Shown here: piece by piece, positions 27,111 to 35,403 of the stretch
Numbering within the stretch: position 1 is the first letter of the stretch
Layout of the letters: every line of letters starts with the position of its first letter
DNA from: Pseudomonas sp. R5(2019)
GTDB lineage: Bacteria > Pseudomonadota > Gammaproteobacteria > Pseudomonadales > Pseudomonadaceae
DNA: 64,000 bases
Direction: 5' to 3'
Assembly (NCBI RefSeq): GCF_009905435.1
Contig: NZ_JAAAMT010000017.1
Span: forward strand, 42,790 to 106,789
Notes under the pieces: generated by a model
The model's input: only the letters and a program-made list of their open reading frames with translations
Database searches by the model: none
What the model was told of the DNA's origin: nothing
Position numbers and translations under genes: made by a program

Positions 27111-28994
27111 ATGAATTACCAGCAATGCTATGACCGCTCCATTGCCGACCCTGCGGCCTTCTGGGCCGACCAGGCGCAAGAAGTGGCCTGGTACCGCAAG
27201 CCCACCCAGATACTGACGCATAATCCCGATGGCACCGACCAGTGGTTTGCCGATGGCCAGCTGAACAGCTGTTACCTGGCGCTGGACCGCCAGATCGAGC
27301 TGGGCCGGGGCGAACAGGCCGCACTGGTGTACGATTCGCCGGTCACAGGCGTCCAGCAATCCTTCACCTACCATCAATTGCGCGACGAAGTGGCACGCCT
27401 CGCCGGTTTGCTGCAGGCACTCGGGGTGCGCAAGGGTGACGGGGTCATCATCTATATGCCGATGGTGCCTCAGGCGGCCATGGCGATGCTGGCCTGCGCG
27501 CGCATTGGCGCGGTGCACTCGGTGGTGTTCGGTGGCTTTGCCGCCAATGAGCTGGCCTTGCGCATCGATGACGCCCGGCCGGCCTTGCTGCTGACCGCAT
27601 CCTGCGGCCTGGAGTTCGACCGCGTCATCCCCTATAAACCGCTGGTGGACCGAGCCCTGGCGCTGGCCAAACACCGGCCCGCGCGGGTGCTGGTGTGGCA
27701 GCGCCCGCAATGCGAGGCCGAACTGCTGCCCGATCGGGACCTGGATTGGCGGGCGGCGCTGGCCCATGCGCAGCCGGTCGAACCGGTAGCGGTCGCCGCG
27801 GGGGACCCGCTGTACATCATGTACACCTCCGGCACCACCGGGAAACCCAAGGGGATCGTCCGCGAGAACGGTGGCAACGCCGTGGCGCTGGGTTTTGCCA
27901 TGCGGCATATCTACGGTATGCAGCCTGGCGATGTGTGGTGGGGGATTTCCGACGTCGGCTGGGTGGTGGGTCACTCGCTGATCGTTTATGGGCCGTTGAT
28001 GAACGGCTGCACCAGCGTGTTTTACGAGGGCAAGCCGATTCGCACCCCGGACGCGGGCGTGTACTGGCGGATCGTCGAGCAGTATCGGGTCAACGCGCTG
28101 TTCTGTGCGCCCACGGCCATGCGCGCGATTCGCAAGGAAGACCCGGAAGGGCACTTGCTGCGTCGGTATGACTTGAGCTCGCTGAGGCAGTTGTTCCTGG
28201 CCGGGGAAAAACTGGATTCCAGTACCCATCAATGGCTGGAAGCGATGACTGGCAAGCCGGTCCACGATCACTGGTGGCAGACCGAAACCGGCTGGCCGGT
28301 GACCGCGCCCTGCGTCGGCCTGCCCGGTTCCGGCGCGCGTGCCGGCTCCAGCAACCGTGCCGTGCCGGGTTATGCCGTGCGGGTGCTGGACGAAGAAGGC
28401 AGGGTCCTTGGCCCGGGCGAACAGGGTTCGATCGTGATCGCCTTGCCATTGCCGCCGGGCTGTAGCCAGACCTTGTGGGGTGACCATTCGCGCTACCTCG
28501 AGGCGTACCTGAACACCTGGCCGGGTTACTACCACACCGGTGACGGCGGCTACCTGGATGACGAGGGGTTCGTCTACATCATGGGGCGCACCGACGATGT
28601 CATCAATGTGTCCGGCCATCGCCTGTCGACCGGTGAAATGGAAGACCTGGTGGCACAGCATCCGGCCGTCGCCGAATGCGCGGTGATCGGTATTCAAGAC
28701 CCGATCAAGGGCCAGGTGCCGCTGGCGCTGGTGGTGCTCAAGGACGGTTGCGAGGTGACCGAGCAGGCGCTGCAAGCCGAACTGGTGGCGCGGGTGCGCG
28801 AGCAGATCGGTGCGCTGGCGTGTTTCAACAAGGTTCAGGAGGTCAAGCGCCTGCCAAAAACCCGCTCGGGGAAAATCTTGCGGGCGGTGCTGCGCAAACT
28901 GGCCAATGGCGAGGCGTGCAGTGCGCCCTCGACCATTGATGATGCGACGATACTGGTGGAGATCGAGGCGGTGCTGGAGGCGCATCGGGGCTGA
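27111..28994 (+). CDS. Propionate-CoA ligase-like acyl-CoA synthetase
   Basis: ANL-superfamily ligase of 627 aa, closest in layout to PrpE/Acs: it activates a short-chain acid with ATP and CoA. Motifs are YIMYTSGTTGKPKGI (ATP loop), WWQTETGWP (A5), YHTGDGGY (A7) and the catalytic C-terminal lysine in PKTRSGKILR. The ATG at 27111 gives MNYQQCYDRS; longer in-frame readings overlap the opposite kinase gene and are unlikely. It is not in a prp operon, so propionate specificity is tentative. REP elements follow. Confidence 0.85.
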   Translation: MNYQQCYDRSIADPAAFWADQAQEVAWYRKPTQILTHNPDGTDQWFADGQLNSCYLALDRQIELGRGEQAALVYDSPVTGVQQSFTYHQLRDEVARLAGLLQALGVRKGDGVIIYMPMVPQAAMAMLACARIGAVHSVVFGGFAANELALRIDDARPALLLTASCGLEFDRVIPYKPLVDRALALAKHRPARVLVWQRPQCEAELLPDRDLDWRAALAHAQPVEPVAVAAGDPLYIMYTSGTTGKPKGIVRENGGNAVALGFAMRHIYGMQPGDVWWGISDVGWVVGHSLIVYGPLMNGCTSVFYEGKPIRTPDAGVYWRIVEQYRVNALFCAPTAMRAIRKEDPEGHLLRRYDLSSLRQLFLAGEKLDSSTHQWLEAMTGKPVHDHWWQTETGWPVTAPCVGLPGSGARAGSSNRAVPGYAVRVLDEEGRVLGPGEQGSIVIALPLPPGCSQTLWGDHSRYLEAYLNTWPGYYHTGDGGYLDDEGFVYIMGRTDDVINVSGHRLSTGEMEDLVAQHPAVAECAVIGIQDPIKGQVPLALVVLKDGCEVTEQALQAELVARVREQIGALACFNKVQEVKRLPKTRSGKILRAVLRKLANGEACSAPSTIDDATILVEIEAVLEAHRG

Positions 28995-29057
28995 AAAACC
29001 CGGTTTGCACGCCGGGTCGATTCGAAGCCGGCTTCAGCCTCGAAGGGGTGCGCAGTG

Positions 29058-29269
29058 CCCAATGCCAGTCAGTTAAGGCGAATTACATGTGGGAGCGGAT
29101 TTATCCGCGAATGAAGGCTCCGCGCAATGCCTGATAAACCGCGGTGTCTGAATTCGCGGATAAATCCGCTCCCACATTAGGTTTTCGGCGTTCCATTCCT
29201 TGACTGACCGGCATTGGGGCAAGCCCGGCTCTCATCACGGGGTCCGTGCCTTGACTGACGGGCATTGGG
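29058..29269. repeat. Three copies of a 21-bp dispersed motif
   Basis: CCTTGACTGACCGGCATTGG-type sequence occurs at 29198-29218 and 29249-29269 in direct orientation and at 29058-29078 inverted, with two or three differences. In two copies the similarity extends into GCGCAGTGCCC. They flank a REP pair. Spacing is irregular and there is no cas gene, so it is not a CRISPR array. Confidence 0.75.
29089..29176. repeat. REP inverted pair, 25-bp perfect arms
   Basis: Arms at 29089-29113 (beginning TGTGGGAGCGGATTTATCC) and 29152-29176 are perfectly complementary, forming a long hairpin in the 351-nt gap between the acyl-CoA ligase and the symporter gene. No gene is seen in this gap. Confidence 0.9.
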
Positions 29270-29300
29270 CGCAGTGCCCCCCAACTTTTAGGCCTGCTGC

Positions 29301-29330
29301 GCAGGCCATCGCGGCTAAAGCCGGCTCCTA
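29301..29330. repeat. REP element identical to one at 22283-22312
   Basis: A 30-nt element (GCAGGCCATCGCGGCTAAAG continuing CCGGCTCCTA) identical to the right arm of the REP pair behind the phnWX LysR gene. It stands alone here, just before the stop of the symporter gene. Confidence 0.85.
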
Positions 29331-29345
29331 TCATTAGGTTATTGC

Positions 29346-30356
29346 CTAGGGATCTACCTGGCCCATCAGCTCGGGCACCGATTCCGGGCGTTTGGCGAAT
29401 CGCTGCGCCAGCACCGCACAGACCATCAGTTGAATCTGGTGGAACAGCATCAGCGGCAGGATCAACACGCCGATGGTGCTGCCGACGAACAGCACCTGGG
29501 CCATCGGCACGCCGGTCGCCAGGCTTTTCTTCGATCCACAGAAGAGGAGGGTAATGCGGTCTTCCTGGTTGAAGCCAAAGGCCTTGCCCAGCACGGTGGA
29601 GGCCAGCAACACCAGCGCCAGCAGCACGCAGCAGACGATCACCAGCCCGGCCAAATCCCGTAGCGGGATCTGCTGCCAGATGCCTTCGATCACCGCCTCG
29701 CTGAACGCGCCGTACACCACCAACAGGATCGAGCCCTGGTCGACGAACTTCAGCCAGTGCTTGTTGCGCGCCACCCAGGCGCCGACCCAGCGTCGGGCGA
29801 TCTGGCCGGCAATGAACGGCAGCAACAGTTGCCCGCTGATCTTCACAATGGCATCCATCGTCGAGCCGCCGTCACCGTGCACGTTCAGCAGCAACGTCAC
29901 CAGCAAGGGCGTCAGGAAGATCCCGATCAGGCTGGACGCCGCCGCACTGCAAATCGCCGCGGGGATATTTCCCCGCGCCAGTGAGGTAAAGGCAATCGCC
30001 GACTGAACCGTGGCGGGCAGGGCGCAGAGGTAGAGCATGCCCATGTACAGGTCGTTGCCGATCAGCGGCGACAACAAGGGCTTGAGCGCCAGACCGAGCA
30101 GCGGGAACAGCGCGAAGGTCAGGCCGAACACCAGCAAGTGCAGGCGCCAGTGGCCGGCACCGGCAATGATCGACTCGCGCGACAGTTTGGCGCCATGCAT
30201 AAAAAACAGCAGGGCGATGGCGCTGTTGGTCAGCCAGCCAAAGCCGACCGCGACCTGTCCGCTGACGGGCAGGAAGCTTGCGAGCAGCACCACGCCGACC
30301 AATGTCAGGGTGAAATTGTCGGGTAAGAAACGAGGACGGGTCATACGCATCATCAT
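29346..30356 (-). CDS. Bile acid:sodium symporter family transporter (YfeH-like)
   Basis: Integral membrane protein of 336 aa, about ten segments, of the BASS/SBF-like family (PF13593 type). Recognisable blocks are FFMHGAKLSRESI, LCALPATVQSAIAFTSLARGN and FCGSKKSLATGVPMAQ. Substrates of bacterial members are mostly unknown organic anions. Four clustered Met codons (30356, 30353, 30350, 30344) make the exact start uncertain; MTRPRFLPDNF at 30344 is the main alternative. It is divergent from the AraC gene. Confidence 0.87.
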   Translation of the reverse strand: MMMRMTRPRFLPDNFTLTLVGVVLLASFLPVSGQVAVGFGWLTNSAIALLFFMHGAKLSRESIIAGAGHWRLHLLVFGLTFALFPLLGLALKPLLSPLIGNDLYMGMLYLCALPATVQSAIAFTSLARGNIPAAICSAAASSLIGIFLTPLLVTLLLNVHGDGGSTMDAIVKISGQLLLPFIAGQIARRWVGAWVARNKHWLKFVDQGSILLVVYGAFSEAVIEGIWQQIPLRDLAGLVIVCCVLLALVLLASTVLGKAFGFNQEDRITLLFCGSKKSLATGVPMAQVLFVGSTIGVLILPLMLFHQIQLMVCAVLAQRFAKRPESVPELMGQVDP

Positions 30357-30417
30357 CCGGGGTTGCCAAATACGTTGCGGCGACTCTAACGTGCCTGCTG
30401 ATTACCGACTAACGCCG

Positions 30418-31218
30418 ATGAGCCAACAGATGTCGCCTAAAGGACATGAAAAACCGGTCAGGCGCAGTATTCCCGGACTGCCCAGCCTGCCACGACCTAT
30501 TTACGGTCGAACCGAATCGCTGCCCAATCGGGCGCTGACGCGACGCCACAGCCACCCTTGGGTGCAGTTGTCCTACGCGATTCAGGGCGTGCTCGAGGTG
30601 CAGACCAGCGCCGGGCGCTTCATCGCACCGCCGCAGCGCGCGGTGTGGATTCCGGCGGGCATGCCGCACCGGGTGTTGAGTTCGCCACGCACGGAAATGC
30701 GCAGCCTGTACCTCGATTGCAGTGTCACGGGCTGGGCGGCGGCGCATTGTCAGGTGCTGGGCGTGAGCGAGCTGTTGCGGGAGTTGATCCGGGCGTTCAG
30801 CGAATTTCCGGTGGAGTACGAGCTGGAGGGGGCGCACGGACGGCTCGCCCAGGTCCTGCTGGATCAGCTGGCCGCCGCCCCGCAACTGGACCTGATGTTG
30901 CCACTGCCTCATGACATCCGCTTGCGCCAGATTTGCCGCAGCCTGCAGCTGCACCCGGAGCAGCAGACAACGCTGGGTCACTGGAGCCAGAAACTGGCGG
31001 TGACAGAGAAAACCCTCAGCCGGCTGTTTCTGCGCGATACCGGTCTGACCTTCCGCGCCTGGCGCCAGCGCTTGCGATTACTGGGCGCGCTGACGCCGCT
31101 GGAGACGGGTGAGCGTGTCACGGATGTGGCGCTGGCCTGTGGCTACGACTCGACGTCCGCTTTTATTGCCGCCTTTCGCGAGCACTTTGGCACCACGCCA
31201 AGGGAATTCTTCCGTTAA
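30418..31218 (+). CDS. AraC family transcriptional regulator
   Basis: Regulator of 266 aa with an N-terminal cupin-like sensor (RRHSHPWVQLSYAIQGVLEV ... AVWIPAGMPHRV) and a C-terminal double HTH (LAVTEKTLSRLFLRDTG, VTDVALACGYDSTSAFIAAF). It is divergent from the symporter gene with 61 nt between starts, so it probably controls that transporter. ATG 30418 is used; ATG 30430 is an alternative. Its stop overlaps the convergent zapE-like gene by 4 nt. Confidence 0.88.
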   Translation: MSQQMSPKGHEKPVRRSIPGLPSLPRPIYGRTESLPNRALTRRHSHPWVQLSYAIQGVLEVQTSAGRFIAPPQRAVWIPAGMPHRVLSSPRTEMRSLYLDCSVTGWAAAHCQVLGVSELLRELIRAFSEFPVEYELEGAHGRLAQVLLDQLAAAPQLDLMLPLPHDIRLRQICRSLQLHPEQQTTLGHWSQKLAVTEKTLSRLFLRDTGLTFRAWRQRLRLLGALTPLETGERVTDVALACGYDSTSAFIAAFREHFGTTPREFFR

Positions 31219-32363
31219 ACAGCGCCGAGCGCCGCAGGCCCGACTTCCACTAGCTGCCCCAGGCGGCTGCGGGTCCGTGCCAGATCCGCCGCTGTCCCAC
31301 CCAGGCTGTCGCGCAGTGGCCTTTGGCCAATCAGCAGCAGGCGCTTGTCCTGGTCGTAGAGCACGTCGATCAGGTTGATAAACCGCTGTTGTGCCGCCAC
31401 CGTGCAGTCTTCCAGGTTGGGTAGGCGGTCGATGATCCAGGTGTCGAAGCGTCGGCTCAGTTCCAGGTAATCCATCACCGCCGTCGGCTGCTCGCAGATA
31501 TCGCTGAAGTCGAAGCGGATGGTGCGCTCATGGCACAACCGCGCCTGCAGCTCGCGCGTACCGACCGCCAGGGCAAAGGGCGGACTGTCCAGCGGCGGCA
31601 GTTGCAGGGCCTGGCGTTGGGCTGTGCAGCCCGGCCAGACGTAATGCCCTTGGGTGAATAGCTGACCGATTCCCGACTCCGGCTGGCTGCGGTAGTCATG
31701 TGCGCCGCCGACTTCCATCACCTGCATGTGCGCATTGATCAGCTTGATGACCGGCAAGAAGCGCTCATGATAGAGCGGGTTGGGCAGCAGGCCTTCAGGC
31801 GGATAGTTGGAGGTGATCAGCAGAAAGATCCGGCGCTCGAACAGCGCCGTGAACAGCCGCTTGATCAACATCGCATCGCCGATGTCGTGCACATGGAATT
31901 CGTCGAAACACAGCAACCGGCAATCCTGGAGCAGTTCATCGAGGGTCATGCCCAGGGCGTCGTCCTGGCCGCGATGCCTGAACATGCCCTGATGCAGCTG
32001 GGCGAAGAAATCATGAAAGTGCAGGCGGCGCTTCTGGCTGATCGGCACGGCGCGGAAAAACCCATCGAGCAACCAGCTTTTGCCGCGTCCCACGGCACCG
32101 TGCAGGTACAGGCTACGCGCGCTCGCCTGGTCCAGTTGCCCGGCCTGCTGGGCCATGCTCTGGATCACGCGTTGCTGGCTATGGCTCAAGGTGTAGCCTT
32201 GCTGTCTGGCCTTCTTGCGAAAATAATCGGTGATCTGTTGGCCGTGCCCGCCTGGTTCACTGCCCACAGGTTTGCCAAGGCGTTTGCCGAGCGTGCGCAG
32301 GGGGGCGCTCAGCCATGATTTTTTCGGCGGTAGAACGGCCAATTGAAGAGTCCTCGCATGCAT
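31215..32363 (-). CDS. AFG1/ZapE family P-loop ATPase
   Basis: ATPase of 382 aa. Walker A is LHGAVGRGKSW (about 88-97), Walker B LLCFDEFHV (about 150-158), and sensor ITSNYPPEGL follows. ZapE interacts with FtsZ in E. coli; mitochondrial AFG1 acts on respiratory-chain proteins. This copy has a basic N-terminal extension (PPKKSWLSAPLRTLGKRLGK) and may be a paralogue of the ZapE usually found elsewhere in Pseudomonas, so a cell-division role is not assumed. Confidence 0.85.
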   Translation of the reverse strand: MHARTLQLAVLPPKKSWLSAPLRTLGKRLGKPVGSEPGGHGQQITDYFRKKARQQGYTLSHSQQRVIQSMAQQAGQLDQASARSLYLHGAVGRGKSWLLDGFFRAVPISQKRRLHFHDFFAQLHQGMFRHRGQDDALGMTLDELLQDCRLLCFDEFHVHDIGDAMLIKRLFTALFERRIFLLITSNYPPEGLLPNPLYHERFLPVIKLINAHMQVMEVGGAHDYRSQPESGIGQLFTQGHYVWPGCTAQRQALQLPPLDSPPFALAVGTRELQARLCHERTIRFDFSDICEQPTAVMDYLELSRRFDTWIIDRLPNLEDCTVAAQQRFINLIDVLYDQDKRLLLIGQRPLRDSLGGTAADLARTRSRLGQLVEVGPAALGAV

Positions 32364-32450
32364 TCCAGGCTCGCTGGCGCGAGCGGCGCTAATTTAACCG
32401 ACCGCCCGCCAAGCCGAAAGTCCAATAGCCTGCAAGCGTCGTAACCGGTA

Positions 32451-33953
32451 CTAAAGTGCCAGGCGCAACCGCGTGGCGGACTTTTCGTCTACCGGCAACC
32501 CGAAGCGAAAGCTTGCGCCACGCCCGGGCAGGTCCACCAGCTGAATCTGCACACCATGCAGCTGCAGGATCCGGTGCACGATGCGCAGCCCCAGGCCACC
32601 ATCACGACGCGCCCCGCCGATGGTGAACGGGCGCAGAAACAAGCCTTCGCGCAGGGCAGCATCGATGCCGGGGCCGCTGTCGCTGACTGTCACTTCGACC
32701 ATAGCGCCTTGCGCGACCAGGGTGATTTCGACCTCGCCGCCCGCCGGGGTGTGGCGCAGTGCGTTGTCCAGCAGGTTGGTCAGCACCCGCTCGATCAGGC
32801 CCAGGTCAGCGCAGGCGGCCGAGACGCCCGGGGCGATATTGGCCTTGAGCGCCACCTGGCGTGCTTCGGCGGTCAGTTCGAATTTCTGGAACACGTCCTG
32901 GACCAGATCGGTCAGCGAGAAGCGCTCCAGCACCGGCTGCACGAAACCATGTTCCAGGCGCACCAGTTCCAGCAACGACTGGGCCAGGCCACCGACCTTG
33001 CGGCTCTGGTCCAGGGCGATGCCCAGGTAGCGCCGGCGTTCGGCGGGGGTCAGGCTGGCGTCCTTGAGCGAGAGGGTTTCCAGATAGCCGTGCAGAGAGG
33101 CCAGCGGCGTGCGCAGGTCATGGGAGATGTTGGCCACCAGTTCGCGGCGCTCCTGCTCCTGGCGGGTCAGCGAGCGCCATTGCTCGCCCAGGCGGGTTTC
33201 CATCTGCCGGAACGCCGCATCGAGCACGGCGATCTCGTCCTGGCTGGCGGTTTTATCGTTCGCTTCAACGGCTGGCGGGGCAGGCGCTGGCGCGGGGGCG
33301 CCATCGATGTCGAAGCGCCGCACGGTGTCGGTCAGCCGGCGCAATGGCCGGGTGATCAGGGCAAAGGCGGTCAGGCCGGCCACCAGGCACAGCAGCGCGA
33401 CCATTACAATCGACCACAGCGCGGTGCTGAGGGCCACACCGGTTGCCCCGCGCTCGGCCAGGCGGTCGTACTCTTCGCTCAGCAACACCACGTAGAGATA
33501 ACCGGTCTGGTGGCCATTGGCGCGCAGCGGTGCGACGCTGAACACTTTGCGCCCGTCGTCACTGCGAGGGTCATCACCGAGCACCGGCAGGGCCGCGCCG
33601 GCCAGCAGCCGCCGCAGCGGCGCCAGATCGACCTGCTCCCGGCGCAGGCGCCCGGCCGGTGCGGCATTGCCGATGACGCGCCCCTGGTTGTCGAGCAAGT
33701 ACACCTCGACGCTGGGGTTCACCTGCATGAGTTTGCTGAACAGGTCGCGCAGCGCCTCGGGCTTCAGGCCGCTGGCGTCCATCAGTTGGGTGTCACCGGC
33801 AATGTGTGCGGCCAGATCGCGAGATAAGCCCTGCACCACTTCCAGCTCGTGCATGCGGGTGGAGCGTACCTGCATCCAGACCGACGTGCCGCTGCACACC
33901 AGCAGCAACAGCGCGAACACCACTGACAGGCGCTGGGTGAGGGTCAGTCTCAT
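32451..33953 (-). CDS. Sensor histidine kinase
   Basis: Inner-membrane kinase of 500 aa. TM1 is about 9-29, a periplasmic sensor region about 30-172, and TM2 about 173-200; then HAMP, a proline/alanine-rich linker, HisKA with SHDLRTPLASLHGY (H278) and a HATPase domain with LLDNALRHTP, SGPGID and GGLGLRIV. The ATG at 33953 overlaps the response regulator stop (ATGA), showing coupling. The divergent msrB-dipZ-msrA operon suggests the pair senses envelope oxidative or thiol stress (inference). Confidence 0.93.
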   Translation of the reverse strand: MRLTLTQRLSVVFALLLLVCSGTSVWMQVRSTRMHELEVVQGLSRDLAAHIAGDTQLMDASGLKPEALRDLFSKLMQVNPSVEVYLLDNQGRVIGNAAPAGRLRREQVDLAPLRRLLAGAALPVLGDDPRSDDGRKVFSVAPLRANGHQTGYLYVVLLSEEYDRLAERGATGVALSTALWSIVMVALLCLVAGLTAFALITRPLRRLTDTVRRFDIDGAPAPAPAPPAVEANDKTASQDEIAVLDAAFRQMETRLGEQWRSLTRQEQERRELVANISHDLRTPLASLHGYLETLSLKDASLTPAERRRYLGIALDQSRKVGGLAQSLLELVRLEHGFVQPVLERFSLTDLVQDVFQKFELTAEARQVALKANIAPGVSAACADLGLIERVLTNLLDNALRHTPAGGEVEITLVAQGAMVEVTVSDSGPGIDAALREGLFLRPFTIGGARRDGGLGLRIVHRILQLHGVQIQLVDLPGRGASFRFGLPVDEKSATRLRLAL

Positions 33954-34666
33954 GGCAGATCCTCGGGGTTGGCCATTTTGTAGCCTCGCCCCCACACGGT
34001 GAGGATGCGTACTGGCTGGGCCGGGTCGGTTTCGACCTTGGCCCGCAGGCGGTTGATATGGGTATTGACGGTGTGCTCATAGCCTTCGTGGTTATAGCCC
34101 CAGACGGCGTTGAGCAAGTCGATGCGCGAGAACACCTTGCCCGGCTGGCGCGCGAAAAAGTACAGCAGGTCGAATTCGCGCGGAGTGAGGTCGAGCAGGC
34201 GGCCTTCGAGTGAGGCCTCCCGGGTCAGCGGGTCGATAAACAGCCCGGCCGCGTTCAGGCTGCCAGCGTCCATTTTCAGGTTGCGGGCCATGGCATCGAC
34301 CCGGCGCAGCAGGGCTTTGACCCGCGCCACCAGCTCCAGCATGGAAAACGGCTTGGCCAGGTAATCGTCGGCCCCCAGTTCCAGCCCCAGCACCCGGTGC
34401 ATTTCGCTGGAGCGGGCGCTGGTGATGATGATCGGCGTGTAGCGGGTCATGGCCCGGGCGCGGCGGCAGATTTCCAGGCCATCGACACCGGGCAGCATCA
34501 AGTCGAGGATCAGGGTGTCCCAACCGCCCTGCTCGAGCAGGCGCAGGCCCTGATGACCGTCGGCGCAATGGACGACCTCGAAATGCTCATCGCGCAGGTG
34601 CAGCACGATCAGGTCGGCGATGTGCTGGTCATCCTCGACGACGAGGACGCGTTTGGCTTGATCCAT
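33950..34666 (-). CDS. OmpR-family response regulator
   Basis: Regulator of 238 aa. The receiver has acidic EDD (11-13), phospho-acceptor D55 in LILDLMLPG and the conserved Lys in YLAKPF; the C-terminal winged helix includes LTPREFDLLYFFARQPGKVFSR and ILTVWGRGYKM. It is first gene of the regulator-sensor operon and divergent from msrB, with 183 nt between starts, a plausible site for direct control of the repair operon. Confidence 0.94.
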   Translation of the reverse strand: MDQAKRVLVVEDDQHIADLIVLHLRDEHFEVVHCADGHQGLRLLEQGGWDTLILDLMLPGVDGLEICRRARAMTRYTPIIITSARSSEMHRVLGLELGADDYLAKPFSMLELVARVKALLRRVDAMARNLKMDAGSLNAAGLFIDPLTREASLEGRLLDLTPREFDLLYFFARQPGKVFSRIDLLNAVWGYNHEGYEHTVNTHINRLRAKVETDPAQPVRILTVWGRGYKMANPEDLP

Positions 34667-34849
34667 CGAGACTCTCCCTGGAACGGCCCCTCACTTCTTC
34701 ATCAGAGTTTGGGCTAGTACGTTCGCCCCATTGTGCAAGTTTTCCGGCGCCGAAGTTGTCACGAATTGTTTAACTCTGCGTGAGGATTTGGCGATCAGCG
34801 ACCCCTTAGGCTTTACCCAATACCCACGCGGTCATTCGGGAGAAAGGCC

Positions 34850-35368
34850 ATGTTATCCAGACGACAATTGCTGGTTGCCGGTGGCAGCCTTGGCGCGGCA
34901 GCGCTGGCGATCGGTGTGCTGCCGAAGTGGCTGGCGGCATCCTCAGCCGCGGATGCGGGCCCGGCCACGGCGGCGCAAGCCTTTGAAATCAGCCACACCG
35001 ACGCGCAATGGCGCGCGCTGCTGAGCGCCGAGCAATACCAGGTCCTGCGCAAGGAAGGCACCGAACGCGCCTACAGCAGCCCACTGAACGACGAGCACCG
35101 GGCCGGCATCTTTGCGTGTGCCGGTTGCGGGTTGCCGCTGTTTTCGTCGACGACCAAGTTCGACAGCCACACCGGTTGGCCCAGTTTCTGGCAGCCGCTC
35201 GAGAACGCCGTGGCGGTACGTACAGATTCTTCCTACGGGATGGTGCGCGACGAAGTGCACTGTCGTCGCTGCGGTGGCCATCTGGGCCACGTGTTCAATG
35301 ACGGACCACGCCCCACCGGCCTGCGCTACTGCATGAACGGCCTGGCGATGACCTTTACGCCGGCCTGA
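34850..35368 (+). CDS. msrB: Exported methionine-R-sulfoxide reductase MsrB
   Basis: Reduces methionine-R-sulfoxide in envelope proteins (172 aa). The N-terminus MLSRRQLLVAGGSLGAAALAIG carries a twin-arginine-like pair and hydrophobic core, so the enzyme is probably exported or membrane-anchored. Zinc cysteines are C90/C93 and C138/C141, and the catalytic Cys is in LRYCMNG (C161). No other cysteine is present, so it lacks a resolving Cys and needs an external thiol. It is first in the msrB-dipZ-msrA operon. Confidence 0.94.
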   Translation: MLSRRQLLVAGGSLGAAALAIGVLPKWLAASSAADAGPATAAQAFEISHTDAQWRALLSAEQYQVLRKEGTERAYSSPLNDEHRAGIFACAGCGLPLFSSTTKFDSHTGWPSFWQPLENAVAVRTDSSYGMVRDEVHCRRCGGHLGHVFNDGPRPTGLRYCMNGLAMTFTPA

Positions 35369-35403
35369 GCCTGCGCACCTTTACCCTGATAAGGAAGGAC
35401 GTT

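Noticed and set aside
27081..28985. A 634-codon frame antisense to the acyl-CoA ligase
   Set aside because: Ligase motifs on the plus strand are unambiguous; the antisense product has no recognisable motif.
29058..29269. Possible CRISPR array
   Set aside because: Only three degenerate copies, mixed orientation, irregular spacing and no cas genes.
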